Origin: Halovenus salina | GTDB lineage: Archaea > Halobacteriota > Halobacteria > Halobacteriales > Haloarculaceae | Assembly (NCBI RefSeq): GCF_026410925.1 | Contig: NZ_CP112972.1 | Location: 744,001-808,000, forward strand | Direction of reading: 5' to 3' | DNA length: 64,000 bases | Shown here: positions 52,664 through 62,720 of the stretch, one piece after another | How the letters are laid out: each line of letters opens with the position of its first letter | How positions within the stretch are numbered: position 1 is the first letter of the stretch | The notes under the pieces: model-generated | Databases searched by the model: none | What the model was told of the DNA's origin: nothing | What the model saw: the letters and a program-made list of their open reading frames with translations, nothing else | Program-made: the position numbers and the translations under genes

Positions 52664-53509
52664 ATGGCAGGGTACGTGCTTACGATTGCTGGCGGAAAGG
52701 GTGGGGTCGGCAAGACCACGACCGCCATCAACGTCGGCGCGGTGCTAGAAGAGGGTGGATACGATGTCGTTGTTGTCGATGCAGACCTCGGGATGGCCAA
52801 CCTGGGAGAGATGCTCGGCGCAACCCACGAGTCGACGATTCATGATGTGCTCGCCGGTGACGTCACGGTGAGCGCGGCACTGACCAACGCCCCCGGTGGA
52901 CTGACGATTATCCCCGGCGAGCAGAGTCTGGAGGCGTTCGCCAACGCCGATCCTGCGAAGCTCCGGAAGGTCATCAAGACGCTACGGAACACGTTCGACG
53001 TGGTGCTGGTCGATACGGGTGCAGGGCTGAGCCACGAGACGACGGTCCCGCTCGGCCTCGCTGACGGCATCCTTCTGGTGACGACGCCGGACGACGTGGC
53101 GGTTAACGACACGACAAAGACCGCCGAGTTGGCCGAACGTGTCGACGGTCGAGTCATCGGTGTCCTCGTCGCCCGTGTCACGCGTGAGACTGACGTTTCC
53201 GCTATCGCAGACTCCTTCGACCAGCCTATCCTCGGGGTCATCCCCGTCGACCACGAGGCGACCCGCGAGGAGCCACACGCTATCGATGAACCCGACAGCA
53301 ACTCGTCTGCGGCATACACAGAGTTGACGGGACAACTCGAACGGGTCTTTTTCGAGGGTGCAAGTGGTACCGACCTCGACCACGTCTTCGATGAGGCGTG
53401 GTTTGGGGAGACACCCGACGAGACGACGGCGGAATCCACCTCGGACGGAGAGGACGAGTCAGAAGACAAAGACGACTCAGACGGCGTCTTCGGCGGGCTG
53501 TTCGGCTGA
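52664..53509 (+). CDS. MinD/ParA family ATPase
   Basis: 281 aa from ATG 52664 (MAGYVLTIAGGKGGVGKTT). The deviant Walker A is GGKGGVGKTT, switch I is DADLGMANLGEMLG, and switch II is FDVVLVDTGAGLSHE. The end is acidic and Gly-rich with FGGLFG. No MinC or MinE is present; haloarchaea have several MinD paralogues that influence positioning of archaella and chemosensory arrays. GTTTATATC at 52623-52631 is a likely TATA box. Confidence 0.9.
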   Translation: MAGYVLTIAGGKGGVGKTTTAINVGAVLEEGGYDVVVVDADLGMANLGEMLGATHESTIHDVLAGDVTVSAALTNAPGGLTIIPGEQSLEAFANADPAKLRKVIKTLRNTFDVVLVDTGAGLSHETTVPLGLADGILLVTTPDDVAVNDTTKTAELAERVDGRVIGVLVARVTRETDVSAIADSFDQPILGVIPVDHEATREEPHAIDEPDSNSSAAYTELTGQLERVFFEGASGTDLDHVFDEAWFGETPDETTAESTSDGEDESEDKDDSDGVFGGLFG

Positions 53510-53513
53510 CTCC

Positions 53514-54992
53514 TCAGTCGGCCGCCGATACCGCCGTGCCGGCACAATCGGTGTCGACGGCGACGTTCCGGAATTCGAAGCGTGCCCCACCGGCCTCGCT
53601 CTCGGTTACTGTCAGCTCCCAGCCGTGTGCCTGGCTCACGCGCCTGACGATTGCCAGCCCGAATCCGCTCCCGTCCCTTGCAGTGGTGTATCCCGGCTCG
53701 AAGACCTGCTCTCGTTTCTCTTCTGAGATTCCCTCGCCGTCGTCTGCGACGTAGAACCCGTCCTCACACGGCTCGACGGTGACCGTCACGCCGTCGGCAG
53801 TGTGTTCGATAGCGTTTCGGAGCAGGTTCTCGACCAGCGGCTTGATTCGTTCGGGGTCTCCTTCGATTTCGAACGCTTCATATTCGAGCGTGTCACCTGG
53901 GGTGCTGAACGTCTCCCAGGCCCGGGTGGCAATTGCGCCGATGTCGACCGTCGTCGTACAGTCGACGACGATTCCGGTTCGGGCAAGCGTTCGCAGCTCG
54001 GATATCATGTCCTCGATTCGGTCCAGCGCAGACTCGACACGCTCGAAGTCCTCGTCACCACCCGAGTCGTGAGCCAGGTCGACACCGGCTCGAGCCTGGG
54101 CTAGCGGGGTGCGGAGGTCGTGTGAGACAAAGGAGATGATTTCTTCGAGGCGCTCGTTCTGGGTCGCCAGCTGCTCGCGGCGCTGCTCCTGCTGTGAAAT
54201 GTCCTGCAAGATGCCCACAGACCCCCGGAACTCGTCGTCGAAGGGGAGTGTGGCCATGTGGTCTCGGCAGGGTATCGTGTCTCCCCCTTTCGTGTGGATA
54301 TCTACCCGGAACTGCTTTCGGTCGGGTCCCGAACTCGAAACAATTCTCCGTAACGTCTCGTTCGCGCGCTCGACGCCCTCCTCTGTCTTGATGAGACCGG
54401 GTGGACTGCCCAGAATCTCTCCGCGGTCGTAGCCGACCATCTCCACGAAGGCGTCGTTGACGTACTCGAACGTGCCTTCGTCGTCGACGACGTAGATTGG
54501 GTAGTTGAGCGCCCGGAGAACCGTCGCGTAGCGCTCGGACTCGACTTTCGCTCGGTGTTCCTCGGCGGCGTGTTCGACGCGGTGAATCAACCGCTGGAGC
54601 TGTTCTGGGCCGCCCTTCTGGAGATAGCCGGTCACGCCCGAGTTTATGGCTTTGCTCGCTATCTCCTCGCTTCCTTTCCCGGTGTAGAGAATAAACGGAA
54701 CGTCAGAGTGGGTCGCCCGGACGTGTTCCAGAAACTCGAGTCCGTTCACCTCTGGCATGTCGTAGTCGCTGATGATGCAGTCAATCTGTGTCGACGCCAG
54801 CGTCTCCAGTCCAGTCTTCGCGTCGGTCGCCGTTACCATCTCTACCTCCGGAAGCTCACGCTCGAAGTACGTCTCGACGACGTTGAGCTGTCCGGGGTCG
54901 TCGTCAACATGAAGAATCCGCGCGTCAGTCGCTTGATAGTGTTCTGGCACCGTAATCACCTGATTATAATTATGTACGGTACAGGTTTCCAC
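53514..54992 (-). CDS. Hybrid sensor histidine kinase: REC-PAS-HisKA-HATPase
   Basis: 492 aa. The receiver is residues about 25-140 (ILHVDDDPGQ, CIISDYDMPEVNG, FILYTGKGSEE). PAS starts at RALNYPIYVVDDEGTFEYVN. The H-box is IISFVSHDLRTPLAQ, the N-box is LLRNAIEH, and the ATPase Gly loop is GSGFGLAIV. It is cytosolic, with no membrane helices. The receiver closely resembles that of the larger kinase at 47800. It may be controlled by another kinase through its receiver. Confidence 0.93.
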   Translation of the reverse strand: METCTVHNYNQVITVPEHYQATDARILHVDDDPGQLNVVETYFERELPEVEMVTATDAKTGLETLASTQIDCIISDYDMPEVNGLEFLEHVRATHSDVPFILYTGKGSEEIASKAINSGVTGYLQKGGPEQLQRLIHRVEHAAEEHRAKVESERYATVLRALNYPIYVVDDEGTFEYVNDAFVEMVGYDRGEILGSPPGLIKTEEGVERANETLRRIVSSSGPDRKQFRVDIHTKGGDTIPCRDHMATLPFDDEFRGSVGILQDISQQEQRREQLATQNERLEEIISFVSHDLRTPLAQARAGVDLAHDSGGDEDFERVESALDRIEDMISELRTLARTGIVVDCTTTVDIGAIATRAWETFSTPGDTLEYEAFEIEGDPERIKPLVENLLRNAIEHTADGVTVTVEPCEDGFYVADDGEGISEEKREQVFEPGYTTARDGSGFGLAIVRRVSQAHGWELTVTESEAGGARFEFRNVAVDTDCAGTAVSAAD

Positions 54993-55093
54993 CTACTCCC
55001 TAACTAAGTAGTATTCTCGAGATTCGACAACAGTCCCTGCTTCGGGCGGTGGCTTCCAAAACCGTTAGTACCGTCGCCACCTCACTCACGGGA

Positions 55094-55837
55094 GTGTACG
55101 TCGAGAACTGCTTTCTCGGTGCGGAGGGTGTCGGTCGGACCATCGAGCAGCGGCTTTGGTCGCAGGGAATCACCCGCTGGGAGGGGTTCCGGCCGACAGC
55201 CGACGGCATCGGAGAAATCCGTGCCGAACGCATCGAGTCGTTTATTGACGACGGTGAGCGCGCGCTAGAGCGCGGAAACGTCGATTTTTTCGACCAGCGG
55301 TTCCCAGACGGCTGTGGCTGGCGGCTCTACGAGTCCTTTCGCGAGCAGGCCTGTTTTTTCGACATCGAGACGACCGGCCTCGACCACCGGACGAGCGTCG
55401 TCACGACGGTGACACTCCACCAGGACGGCGACACGCGGACGCTGGTGCGAGATGACGACCTGACCGACGAGACCCTCCGTGCGGCCTTCGAAGATGCCGG
55501 GCTGTTGGTCACGTTCAACGGGGCACGCTTCGACGTGCCGTTTCTGGAGTCCTCATTCGACCTCTCGCTCGACCAGCCACATATCGACCTGATGCCCACA
55601 GCTCGGAAAATCGGTCTCTCGGGCGGACTGAGCGAAGTCGAACAGGAACTCGGCATCACACGGGACCTCCCCGACGTGGACGGCCGGGAGGCGGTCCGGC
55701 TGTGGCATGAACACGAGCGCGGCGTCGACGGCGCGCTCGACCGACTAGTCGAGTACAACCGCGAGGACACGGTCAACATGGTTCCCGTCTTAGAGTCACT
55801 CGTCGAGAAGCTCGACAGCCAGGCCTTCCCGGAGTAG
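55094..55837 (+). CDS. RNase H-fold 3'-5' exonuclease-like protein (YprB type)
   Basis: 247 aa from GTG 55094 (MYVENCFLGAEGVGRTIEQRL); the frame is open to 55049. Residues about 90-240 form the exonuclease: CFFDIETTGLDHRTS with the DxE motif, TFNGARFDVPFLE and YNREDTVNMVPVLESL with the last Asp. The N-terminal part looks like a small helix-hairpin domain (GVGRTIEQRLWSQGITRWEGF). It would act on DNA or RNA ends; no partner nearby. Confidence 0.82.
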   Translation: MYVENCFLGAEGVGRTIEQRLWSQGITRWEGFRPTADGIGEIRAERIESFIDDGERALERGNVDFFDQRFPDGCGWRLYESFREQACFFDIETTGLDHRTSVVTTVTLHQDGDTRTLVRDDDLTDETLRAAFEDAGLLVTFNGARFDVPFLESSFDLSLDQPHIDLMPTARKIGLSGGLSEVEQELGITRDLPDVDGREAVRLWHEHERGVDGALDRLVEYNREDTVNMVPVLESLVEKLDSQAFPE

Positions 55838-56833
55838 CTACGCGTCGAGGGGCCAGCGGTTGTCGTCCCGTTCGTCGAGTCGCTCGGTGACACCGTCTGC
55901 GAGCCGGTACTCTCTCTCGTCTCGGAGGACGACCCCCTCTCGTTCGAGGTGTTCCAGGTGGGCGTAGGATTCACCAGGGCCGTGGAGGATGTGAATCCCA
56001 TCGAGGTCGCCGAACAGGTCGTCGCTGACGGTCCAGGTGTCACAAGGGCCGTAGCAATCGAGCGCATCGAGCACGCGGTAGGACCGTTCCTCGTGGTGGT
56101 CGATGATGTATTCAGCCCGCGCCGTGGGGTCGTCGATGACGGCCCGATGGCCTGGCCAGGCCCGGTCGTAATCGGCCTCGGCAATCGCTCGGAGCGTCCG
56201 GAGATACTGGTCGAGGGGCTGTTCCACCCGAATATCCGCTCCGCCGACGTTTGGCGTGTACTTCGGGAGCAAGGCGTCGCTGCTGAGGACATCAATGCCG
56301 TCGCTTCCGTCGTCGAGTTCGAACAGACACAGCCCGACCGAGTGTCCCGGCGCGTGGACGACATCGAGAGTGGTGTCGTTGACCTGGAAGCTGTCGCCGT
56401 CTTCCATCGTCCGCACGTCGGGTGACTCTTCCTGCCAGGCAACACTGTCGAGCACGCTCGTAACTTCGTCTTGTTTCGCCTCTGGCATTCCCCACTGGTC
56501 GAAGTAGTCCATCTGTCTGTCGACCATCGCCTCCCAGGCGGATTCGTCGCCGGCGACGAGTGGCGCGTCGGCCTCCTGGACGTAGACGGTCGCACCGCTT
56601 TCGGCCTGTATCGGACCCGCGAGCCCGCGGTGGTCACCGTGCCAGTGGCTCAGAAAGATACGGTCGATATCACCGACCGCGACGCCGTGGTCGTCGAGTT
56701 GCTCTTCGAGCTGGTCGTACGTACCGGGCAGCCGGTCCCCGGTGTCGACCAGCACCGTCTCGGGACCCTCAGCGAAGAGATAGGCGTTGTTGTTGCCCTC
56801 GAAGGTCTGGTTCGTGAGCGCGATACGTTCCAT
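55838..56833 (-). CDS. MBL-fold metallo-hydrolase (glyoxalase II/RNase Z superfamily)
   Basis: 331 aa from ATG 56833 (MERIALTNQTFEGNNNAYL); ATG 56842 is alternative. The zinc motif is SHWHGDHRG, further ligands are at HAPGHSVG and WPGHRAV, with Asp in LLPKYTPNVGGAD. The C-terminal 80 residues are a winged-helix-like tail (LEHLEREGVVLRDEREYRL), as in the beta-lactamase domain plus C-terminal wHTH proteins. It probably hydrolyses a thioester or phosphodiester; the substrate is unknown. Confidence 0.88.
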   Translation of the reverse strand: MERIALTNQTFEGNNNAYLFAEGPETVLVDTGDRLPGTYDQLEEQLDDHGVAVGDIDRIFLSHWHGDHRGLAGPIQAESGATVYVQEADAPLVAGDESAWEAMVDRQMDYFDQWGMPEAKQDEVTSVLDSVAWQEESPDVRTMEDGDSFQVNDTTLDVVHAPGHSVGLCLFELDDGSDGIDVLSSDALLPKYTPNVGGADIRVEQPLDQYLRTLRAIAEADYDRAWPGHRAVIDDPTARAEYIIDHHEERSYRVLDALDCYGPCDTWTVSDDLFGDLDGIHILHGPGESYAHLEHLEREGVVLRDEREYRLADGVTERLDERDDNRWPLDA

Positions 56834-57042
56834 ACCACACATTCGACGAGCCGCCTCAAAAACGGTGTGCTCCGTGATGTCTGACGCGCGGCAGACAGAT
56901 GTCAGTCACTCGTCTGCCCCACGTTTATTAGTCTCACACACCAACTCATGATACTGATCTCCGCCCGCACTGGGGATGCGTGTGACACTGAGAGCGGGGA
57001 TCAGGCGCTCTGTCTCTTTCGGATACAACCACAGAGACTTTA

Positions 57043-57064
57043 TTGTGGCTACACCACCCCACAA
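57043..57064. promoter_or_regulatory. Inverted repeat over the start region of the FMN reductase gene
   Basis: TTGTGG at 57043-57048 and CCACAA at 57059-57064 form a 6-bp inverted repeat with a 10-bp spacer. It lies just after the TATA-like CTTTATT at 57038-57044 and just before ATG 57067. An operator in that place would block transcription start. A further CAACCAC half-like site lies near 57026. Confidence 0.35.
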
Positions 57065-57066
57065 TC

Positions 57067-57645
57067 ATGTCTACGCAACCACACGTTGTCGCTATCTGCG
57101 GCAGTCTTCGCGACGGAAGCCACACGCGCACAGCGCTCGGGCACGCCCTCAATGAGGCACGGGAGCGTGGTGCGTCGACCGACTTGCTCGACCTTCGGGA
57201 ATTCGACCTCCCGCCCTTCGATCCGGACCACGACGAGGCAGGCGACGCAACACGGCTCCGGCAGGCGGTCCGGGAGGCCGATTCGGTTATCCTCGGAACG
57301 CCGATGTATCACGGTTCTTACAGCGCAGTACTCAAAAACGCCCTCGATTACTGTGGATTCGACGAGTTCGAGGAGACGACCGTCGGACTGCTCGCGGTCG
57401 CGGGCGGGAGTTTCCCGACTGGTGCCCTCGACGCCCTGCGGACGGTCTGTCGGGCACTCGACGCCTGGACACTCCCCCATCAGGTCGCAATTCCCTCAGC
57501 CTACGACCAGTTCGAGGACGGCGAGTTCGTCGACGACTCACTCGAAGAGCGGACGCTTGTGCTCGGGAAGCGAGTCGTCGAGTACACTAGCATCGAGCCG
57601 AATCCGTCCTCCTTCGAGAGCGAACAGAACGCCGGCGGCGATTAG
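57067..57645 (+). CDS. NADPH-dependent FMN reductase (flavodoxin-fold)
   Basis: 192 aa from ATG 57067. AICGSLRDGSHTRTAL is the phosphate-binding loop of the NADPH-FMN reductase fold. GTPMYHGSYSAVLKNALDYC and LLAVAGGSFPTGALDALRTVCRAL are the other flavin contacts. Family members reduce quinones, azo dyes, chromate or flavin. The end overlaps the MMPL gene by 4 nt (opposite strand). TATA at 57038-57044. Confidence 0.92.
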   Translation: MSTQPHVVAICGSLRDGSHTRTALGHALNEARERGASTDLLDLREFDLPPFDPDHDEAGDATRLRQAVREADSVILGTPMYHGSYSAVLKNALDYCGFDEFEETTVGLLAVAGGSFPTGALDALRTVCRALDAWTLPHQVAIPSAYDQFEDGEFVDDSLEERTLVLGKRVVEYTSIEPNPSSFESEQNAGGD

Positions 57646-60209
57646 CTCTGGAGTCTGTCGACGAGGCGCTCACGCAGGACAAAGAGTGCCGGAAGCACCG
57701 TCACGACCGAGACGAAGGCGAAGATAATGGCACCGCCGGTCACCGTCCCGAACCGACGCAACGGCGGCGACAGCGAGAGCGCGAGCACGCCAAAGCCCGA
57801 GGCGGTCGTCGCAGCACTTGCGAGCAACGCGCCGCCGGTGCCGGTCGCCGTCGCCTGTAGTGCCTCCTCGACTGTCTCGCGCTGTTCGCGCTCGGCAACG
57901 AACCGCTCGCCGGCGTGGATGCTGTAGTCGACACCGAGCCCGATTGCCAGGCTCGTGATGACTGCCGTCTCGCTGTTGAACGGGATATCAAGCAGTGCCA
58001 TCGCGCCGAGCAGCCACGCGAGGGCGATAACGACGGGAATCACGACAACCACACCCTGGGTGGGAGACCGGTAGCGCACCCAGAAGAGGGCGGTGAGGAA
58101 GACCAGAATCACCACGAGCGTCACGACGAACGCCTCGACGAGTGTCTCCAGTAACGCGTCCTGCAGTACCCCCTCTGTCACCGGCGGTCCGGTAGCGACG
58201 GCACGCAACGAGACGCCAGCGGCGTTCGACTCGACGGCGTCGGCGAAGGCGCGTGTATCCGTGGCGATGCGCTGGGTCGACTCGCTGCTCCGAACGCTGA
58301 GCTGGAGCCGGGCAGATGTGATTTCCTCGCCGTCGCGGCTCAACACCTCGGCGGCCGCCTCCTCGTTGGCCTCGAAGAGTGCGGCGTAGACTGCCCCGAC
58401 GTTCTCGTCGGGGAGGCTGTCGCCGTCGGTGTCGTACTGCTGGACAATCGCTGCGAAGGTCGCGTTCTCGGCCGCGACCTCCCGAATGGCCGTCTGTGGA
58501 CCGTCAACGGCACCGACGCCGTCGGGTCGGCGCTGGATTGCGCTCGCTTCGGTGACCGCGTTGCTCGCCTGGTCAGCGGCTGCCAGCATCGCCGGCGACG
58601 TTACGTCCCCGCGTATCAGCACTGTCGACTGGCCGCCCTCACCCCGAATCTGGAAGTTCGCACTCAGGTACTCGAAGTCGTCGGTGATGGTGTAGGTTCC
58701 CGGCTCGAACGGACCCGGGAGATACTCGGCCCAGTCGGGGGCGTCCTGTGGGAGGAAGTCGGCCTGGTTGAACTCGGTGTCTATCGAGGTCGCGCCGACG
58801 ACACCACCGGTCGTCAACAGGAGCGCGACCACCAGAACCGCGACCGGTGCCCGTGTCGCAACCGCCGAGACGCCCCCGAGTGCCCGTTTCACCGCGCCAC
58901 TCGACGTGCCAAATGCCGGCTTGTCACGCGAACGTCCGAACCGCCCTTCAAGGAGACCGTCGACCTCGATTTTGAGCGCCGGCAGGAACGCGCCGAAGGC
59001 GACGAAGGTCGCAAAGATGCCACCCGAACTCAGGACCGCGAAGTCCTGGATTGCCGGCAGCGGGCTCACGACGTTCGAGAGAAAGCCGACGCCCGTCGAG
59101 AACGTCGCCGCCGCCAGCGCGAGGACGACACTGCCGAGTCCGAGCCCCATCGCCCCACGAATCGCGCCGTCCCCAGTCGAGAGATCTGTCTCGACATCGA
59201 GCGTCCCCTGTCGCGCCTCCCGGTAGCGCATCACGACGTGGACCGCGTAGTCGATAGAGAGCCCGATGAGCAGGAACGGGACGGCGATGAGGATGACGTT
59301 CATCGGCACCGCGAGCCAGCCCATGAGCCCCTGGAGCCAGACTAGCACAACGACGATACCGAGGACAGCGAGGAGGATGTCGACTACGTCCCTGTAGGAG
59401 ACACCCAGCACGAACAGGATGAGCACGAGCGCGAAGGGCGTGATGATGGCGAAGCTGTCGGCGGTCGCGTTCGAGGAGGCCTCGTCTCTGACACCCTGCC
59501 CGAAGACGAAGGCGTCCGCGAAGTACTCGTCGGCGAGTCCGTCGATGGCGATCTGTGCGTCGTAGGCCGCTAGTGGCTCGCTCGTCTCGCTGCTGTCGTC
59601 GACCTGTGAGATGAACGTGAGCCGTGCTGTCGCCGTGGTCGATCCCGGTTCGTATCCCTGCGGGAGCAGGGCGTAGGGGTCTGCGTCGCCGAGTAGCTGC
59701 TGTGCGCCGTCGGGGTCGAGGACACGCGCCAGCAGCGCCTCGACTTCGCTCTCGCTCAGAGCGGCGAGTGCCTCTCGCTGGCGCTCCAGGGGCGGCTGTG
59801 CTGTCGGCGGCGTGTCGCTGCCGGCGTAGACTGCGGCCGTGCCGACGACGTTCTCGATGCCGACGATGCCTCGCTCCGTGAGCGTCGACTCGACCTCGGG
59901 ATTGTCTCGCAGCTCCTCTTGGAGCCGGAGGCCCGCCAACAGAGAGTCTTTGGTCAACACGTCACCACCCTCGTCCCGGACGACGAGCTGTGCGGCGACC
60001 GTGTTGTCTGTCGCGTAGTTAGCGTCGATGAAGTCAGCGGCGTCGAACTCCTCGGAGTCGACTTCGAACTCGCCAACGCCAGCCTCCCCGGCGTCGCCCA
60101 TGCCGGCTCCTGCGCCGACGAGGACTGTCACGAGGACAACCGCGACGATGACGAGTCGACTGTGTGTCGCTATCCACTCCGCGTATCTGCGCGAGTAACC
60201 GCCGTTCAT
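57642..60209 (-). CDS. MMPL/RND-family exporter
   Basis: 855 aa with the two-fold layout of one helix, a large extracellular domain and five helices. The sterol-sensing-like region includes PFLLIGLSIDYAVHVVMRYREA and, in the second half, TSLAIGLGVDYSIHAGERFVAE. GxxxDY is the proton-relay motif. It is an HpnN/MmpL-like transporter energised by proton or sodium flow. The substrate (lipid or hydrophobic compound) is unknown. No adaptor protein is adjacent. Confidence 0.93.
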   Translation of the reverse strand: MNGGYSRRYAEWIATHSRLVIVAVVLVTVLVGAGAGMGDAGEAGVGEFEVDSEEFDAADFIDANYATDNTVAAQLVVRDEGGDVLTKDSLLAGLRLQEELRDNPEVESTLTERGIVGIENVVGTAAVYAGSDTPPTAQPPLERQREALAALSESEVEALLARVLDPDGAQQLLGDADPYALLPQGYEPGSTTATARLTFISQVDDSSETSEPLAAYDAQIAIDGLADEYFADAFVFGQGVRDEASSNATADSFAIITPFALVLILFVLGVSYRDVVDILLAVLGIVVVLVWLQGLMGWLAVPMNVILIAVPFLLIGLSIDYAVHVVMRYREARQGTLDVETDLSTGDGAIRGAMGLGLGSVVLALAAATFSTGVGFLSNVVSPLPAIQDFAVLSSGGIFATFVAFGAFLPALKIEVDGLLEGRFGRSRDKPAFGTSSGAVKRALGGVSAVATRAPVAVLVVALLLTTGGVVGATSIDTEFNQADFLPQDAPDWAEYLPGPFEPGTYTITDDFEYLSANFQIRGEGGQSTVLIRGDVTSPAMLAAADQASNAVTEASAIQRRPDGVGAVDGPQTAIREVAAENATFAAIVQQYDTDGDSLPDENVGAVYAALFEANEEAAAEVLSRDGEEITSARLQLSVRSSESTQRIATDTRAFADAVESNAAGVSLRAVATGPPVTEGVLQDALLETLVEAFVVTLVVILVFLTALFWVRYRSPTQGVVVVIPVVIALAWLLGAMALLDIPFNSETAVITSLAIGLGVDYSIHAGERFVAEREQRETVEEALQATATGTGGALLASAATTASGFGVLALSLSPPLRRFGTVTGGAIIFAFVSVVTVLPALFVLRERLVDRLQS

Positions 60210-60327
60210 CTTGAGCCACCACCTATAACAGGTGTTCTGTCGGTTCGGGCATGTGTCCCCACACTCTCAGTCATGGCTCGAACATCGTCGCTGTAACATA
60301 TAGAAGTATGCGTCCGGCGGTCTGTTG

Positions 60328-61620
60328 CTACTCGGTTCGGCTGAGTTCCGTGCCGATGCCCTCCAGCGCCTCAAAGAAGTCGGGGAATGAGACATTGACG
60401 TGTTCGGCTCCCGTGACCGTCGTCTCGCCCTCAGCGGCGAGTCCGGCGACCGAGAGAGCCATCACGATACGGTGGTCGCCGCGCCCGTCCAGCGTTGCAC
60501 CCTGGAGTGTACTCTCGTCGCCGTCGACTCGAAGCTCGTCTTCTCGTTCTTCGACTGCCGCCCCCATCGTCGAGAGCGCGTCGGCCATCGCAGCCACCCG
60601 GTCGGTCTCTTTGTACCTGACGTGCTCGCAGTCGGTGAGTCTGGTAGTCCCTTCGGCTGTCGCCCCCAGGACTGCGAGCGTCGGCAGCAGGTCCGGGGTG
60701 TCCGCGACGCTTGCCTCAATGCCAGACAGGGTATCCGCAGTCACCGAGAGCTCGCCAGCCTCGCGGTCCCATTCGATGCCCGCTCCCATCTCACCGAGGA
60801 GGTCGACGATTGCCTCGTCGCCCTGTTGGCTGGGGTATACTCCAGTGACAGTGACTGGCTCCGCGCCAGCGATTGCGCCGGCGGCAAGGAGATACGAGGT
60901 CGACGAGAAATCGCCCGGCACGGTGTACGGCTCTCTGCGACGGTAGCGCTGGCGGCCGCCGACGGAGAAGCCACGGCCGGTCCGGCGGGCGGAGACGCCG
61001 AAATCGTCGAGGAGGTCGAGGGTGATGTCGACATAGGGAGCGGATTTGAGTTCTGTCTGGAGGGTGATATCGACGCCTGCGTCGGTCGCCGCGCCGGCAA
61101 ATAACAGAGCGGTGACGAACTGGGAGGACACGTCGCCGGGAAGCGGCGCACTCCCTCCCATGAGTGGCCCGCCGACGACGAGCGGAGCCTGCCCGTTCTC
61201 GCGGGTGCTCTCGGCGCGTCCCGCGAGCTGTTCGAGCGCGCGCAGGAGCGGCCCCTGTGGCCGGCTCCGCAGCGAGTCGTCGCCCGTCAGGACCGTCACG
61301 CCGTCGACCAGCCCGGCGGTCGCCGTCGCCAGCCGCATCGTCGTCCCGGAGTTGGCACAGTCGATAACGTCGTCGGGGACCGTCGGCTCGCCGTCGAACC
61401 CCTCGATTTCGAGCGTGCCAGCGTCGGCGTCGTGTGTCACGTCTCCGCCGAAGGCTTCGACGGCCCGAATCGTCGCTCGCGTGTCGGCACTCATCAGTGG
61501 ATTCGCGACCGTCACGCTGTTGCTGTACCCGCCCGCCAGGATCGCGCGGTGGGTGTAACTCTTCGATGGCGGTGCCGGGGCAGACCCTTCGACCGTCGAC
61601 GGCTCGATTGTGACGTCCAT
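60328..61620 (-). CDS. aroA: 3-phosphoshikimate 1-carboxyvinyltransferase (EPSP synthase)
   Basis: 430 aa from ATG 61620 (MDVTIEPS); ATG 61647 is possible. [15 protein letters not shown] is the phosphate-contact motif, [20 protein letters not shown] and [15 protein letters not shown] follow, and [15 protein letters not shown] with [14 protein letters not shown] completes it. The enzyme joins PEP and shikimate-3-phosphate in aromatic amino acid synthesis. The length is normal. It is divergent from the cinA-type gene. Confidence 0.96.
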   Translation of the reverse strand: MDVTIEPSTVEGSAPAPPSKSYTHRAILAGGYSNSVTVANPLMSADTRATIRAVEAFGGDVTHDADAGTLEIEGFDGEPTVPDDVIDCANSGTTMRLATATAGLVDGVTVLTGDDSLRSRPQGPLLRALEQLAGRAESTRENGQAPLVVGGPLMGGSAPLPGDVSSQFVTALLFAGAATDAGVDITLQTELKSAPYVDITLDLLDDFGVSARRTGRGFSVGGRQRYRRREPYTVPGDFSSTSYLLAAGAIAGAEPVTVTGVYPSQQGDEAIVDLLGEMGAGIEWDREAGELSVTADTLSGIEASVADTPDLLPTLAVLGATAEGTTRLTDCEHVRYKETDRVAAMADALSTMGAAVEEREDELRVDGDESTLQGATLDGRGDHRIVMALSVAGLAAEGETTVTGAEHVNVSFPDFFEALEGIGTELSRTE

Positions 61621-61705
61621 GTCGGGTGCGTTGGTGGCTGCAACCATGAGCGTACCGCACCACGCCGGCCACGGGATTGATGTGGTCAGTCGCCAAAGCC
61701 AGGGT

Positions 61706-62221
61706 ATGGCGTCTTCGACAGCGCGGGAACTCGGCGACCGACTCCGTGGGGCGGAGCAGACGCTCGCCCTCGCCGAGTCCTGTACCGGTGGCCTGCTCGC
61801 CTCGACAATTACCGACGTACCCGGCTCCAGCGACTACTTCGACCGCAGTCTCGTTACCTACTCGAACGAGGCAAAACAGGAACTCCTCGGCGTCTCCCGA
61901 GAGTCACTCGATGCAGACGGCGCAGTTTCGGAGGCCGTCGCCGTCGAGATGGCTGCAGGCGTCCGGGATACGGCCGGAACCACCTGGGGCGTCTCGACGA
62001 CCGGCATCGCTGGCCCGGGCGGTGGAACCGAGGAGAAGCCGGTGGGGACGGTCTGTATCGGCGTCGCCTACGCGGCACCGTGGGGGAGCGAGCGGTCGAC
62101 TGCACGGGTTGAGCGCTACGAGTTTGACGGCGACCGCACCGAGTGCAAGGCACAGTTTGTCGACCAAGCGCTTGCAGACCTGTCGTCGGCCGTCGACGAG
62201 GTTATCAGCCCTCCCGACTGA
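61706..62221 (+). CDS. CinA C-terminal family nicotinamide-nucleotide amidohydrolase (PncC-like)
   Basis: 171 aa from ATG 61706. The single CinA C-terminal domain is complete: [52 protein letters not shown] and [23 protein letters not shown]. PncC converts NMN to nicotinate mononucleotide, recycling pyridine nucleotides. The end overlaps the nadM end by 17 nt on the opposite strand. Confidence 0.92.
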   Translation: MASSTARELGDRLRGAEQTLALAESCTGGLLASTITDVPGSSDYFDRSLVTYSNEAKQELLGVSRESLDADGAVSEAVAVEMAAGVRDTAGTTWGVSTTGIAGPGGGTEEKPVGTVCIGVAYAAPWGSERSTARVERYEFDGDRTECKAQFVDQALADLSSAVDEVISPPD

Positions 62222-62720
62222 CGGCCTGGATGCGCTGGATGCCGTTTATCTCGTCGAGAACGTCGACCACCGCATCGGGGACGTGTGACTCCCAGTCCTC
62301 GCCCTCGACCATCCGCTCGCGGAGCTTGCTACCTTTCAGGACGTCGCGGTTGTACATCGGCGTCTGCCGGACCTCGACACCGGCTTCGGTGAACAGTTGG
62401 ACGACCAGCGGATTGTTCGAGAACGCGATATCGAACCGGGGAGCCATGCTCTCGACGTGACTCACCCAGACTGCGTTCCGGTTCAGGTCCTCGATAGGGA
62501 CCGTGTAAACGGTCGTATCGATATCCATCGCCTCGATGGATTTGGTCGCCATCATAATGCGTTCGCCGGCTGTGAACGGATTTCGGACTGTGTGAGAGTC
62601 CCCGGCGCTTCCAATACCAAAGACAAGTTCGTCTACCTCGTCGACGATTTCGGCGACGAGCTGTGCGTGCCCGTCGTGAAACGGCTGGAACCGACCGATG
62701 ACCAGACCACGTGTCGTCAT
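62205..62720 (-). CDS. nadM: Nicotinamide-nucleotide adenylyltransferase
   Basis: 171 aa from ATG 62720 ([18 protein letters not shown]); the frame is open to 62771. [10 protein letters not shown] is the HxGH nucleotidyltransferase motif, and [13 protein letters not shown] and [14 protein letters not shown] hold the ISxT-equivalent region. It forms NAD from NMN and ATP. TTTAAG about 25 nt upstream is a likely TATA box. The converging neighbour degrades NMN. Confidence 0.94.
   Translation of the reverse strand: MTTRGLVIGRFQPFHDGHAQLVAEIVDEVDELVFGIGSAGDSHTVRNPFTAGERIMMATKSIEAMDIDTTVYTVPIEDLNRNAVWVSHVESMAPRFDIAFSNNPLVVQLFTEAGVEVRQTPMYNRDVLKGSKLRERMVEGEDWESHVPDAVVDVLDEINGIQRIQAVSREG

Noticed and set aside
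56948..57727. 259-codon open frame starting near a TATA-like box
   Set aside because: It overlaps the FMN reductase in another frame and the protein has no haloarchaeal character.
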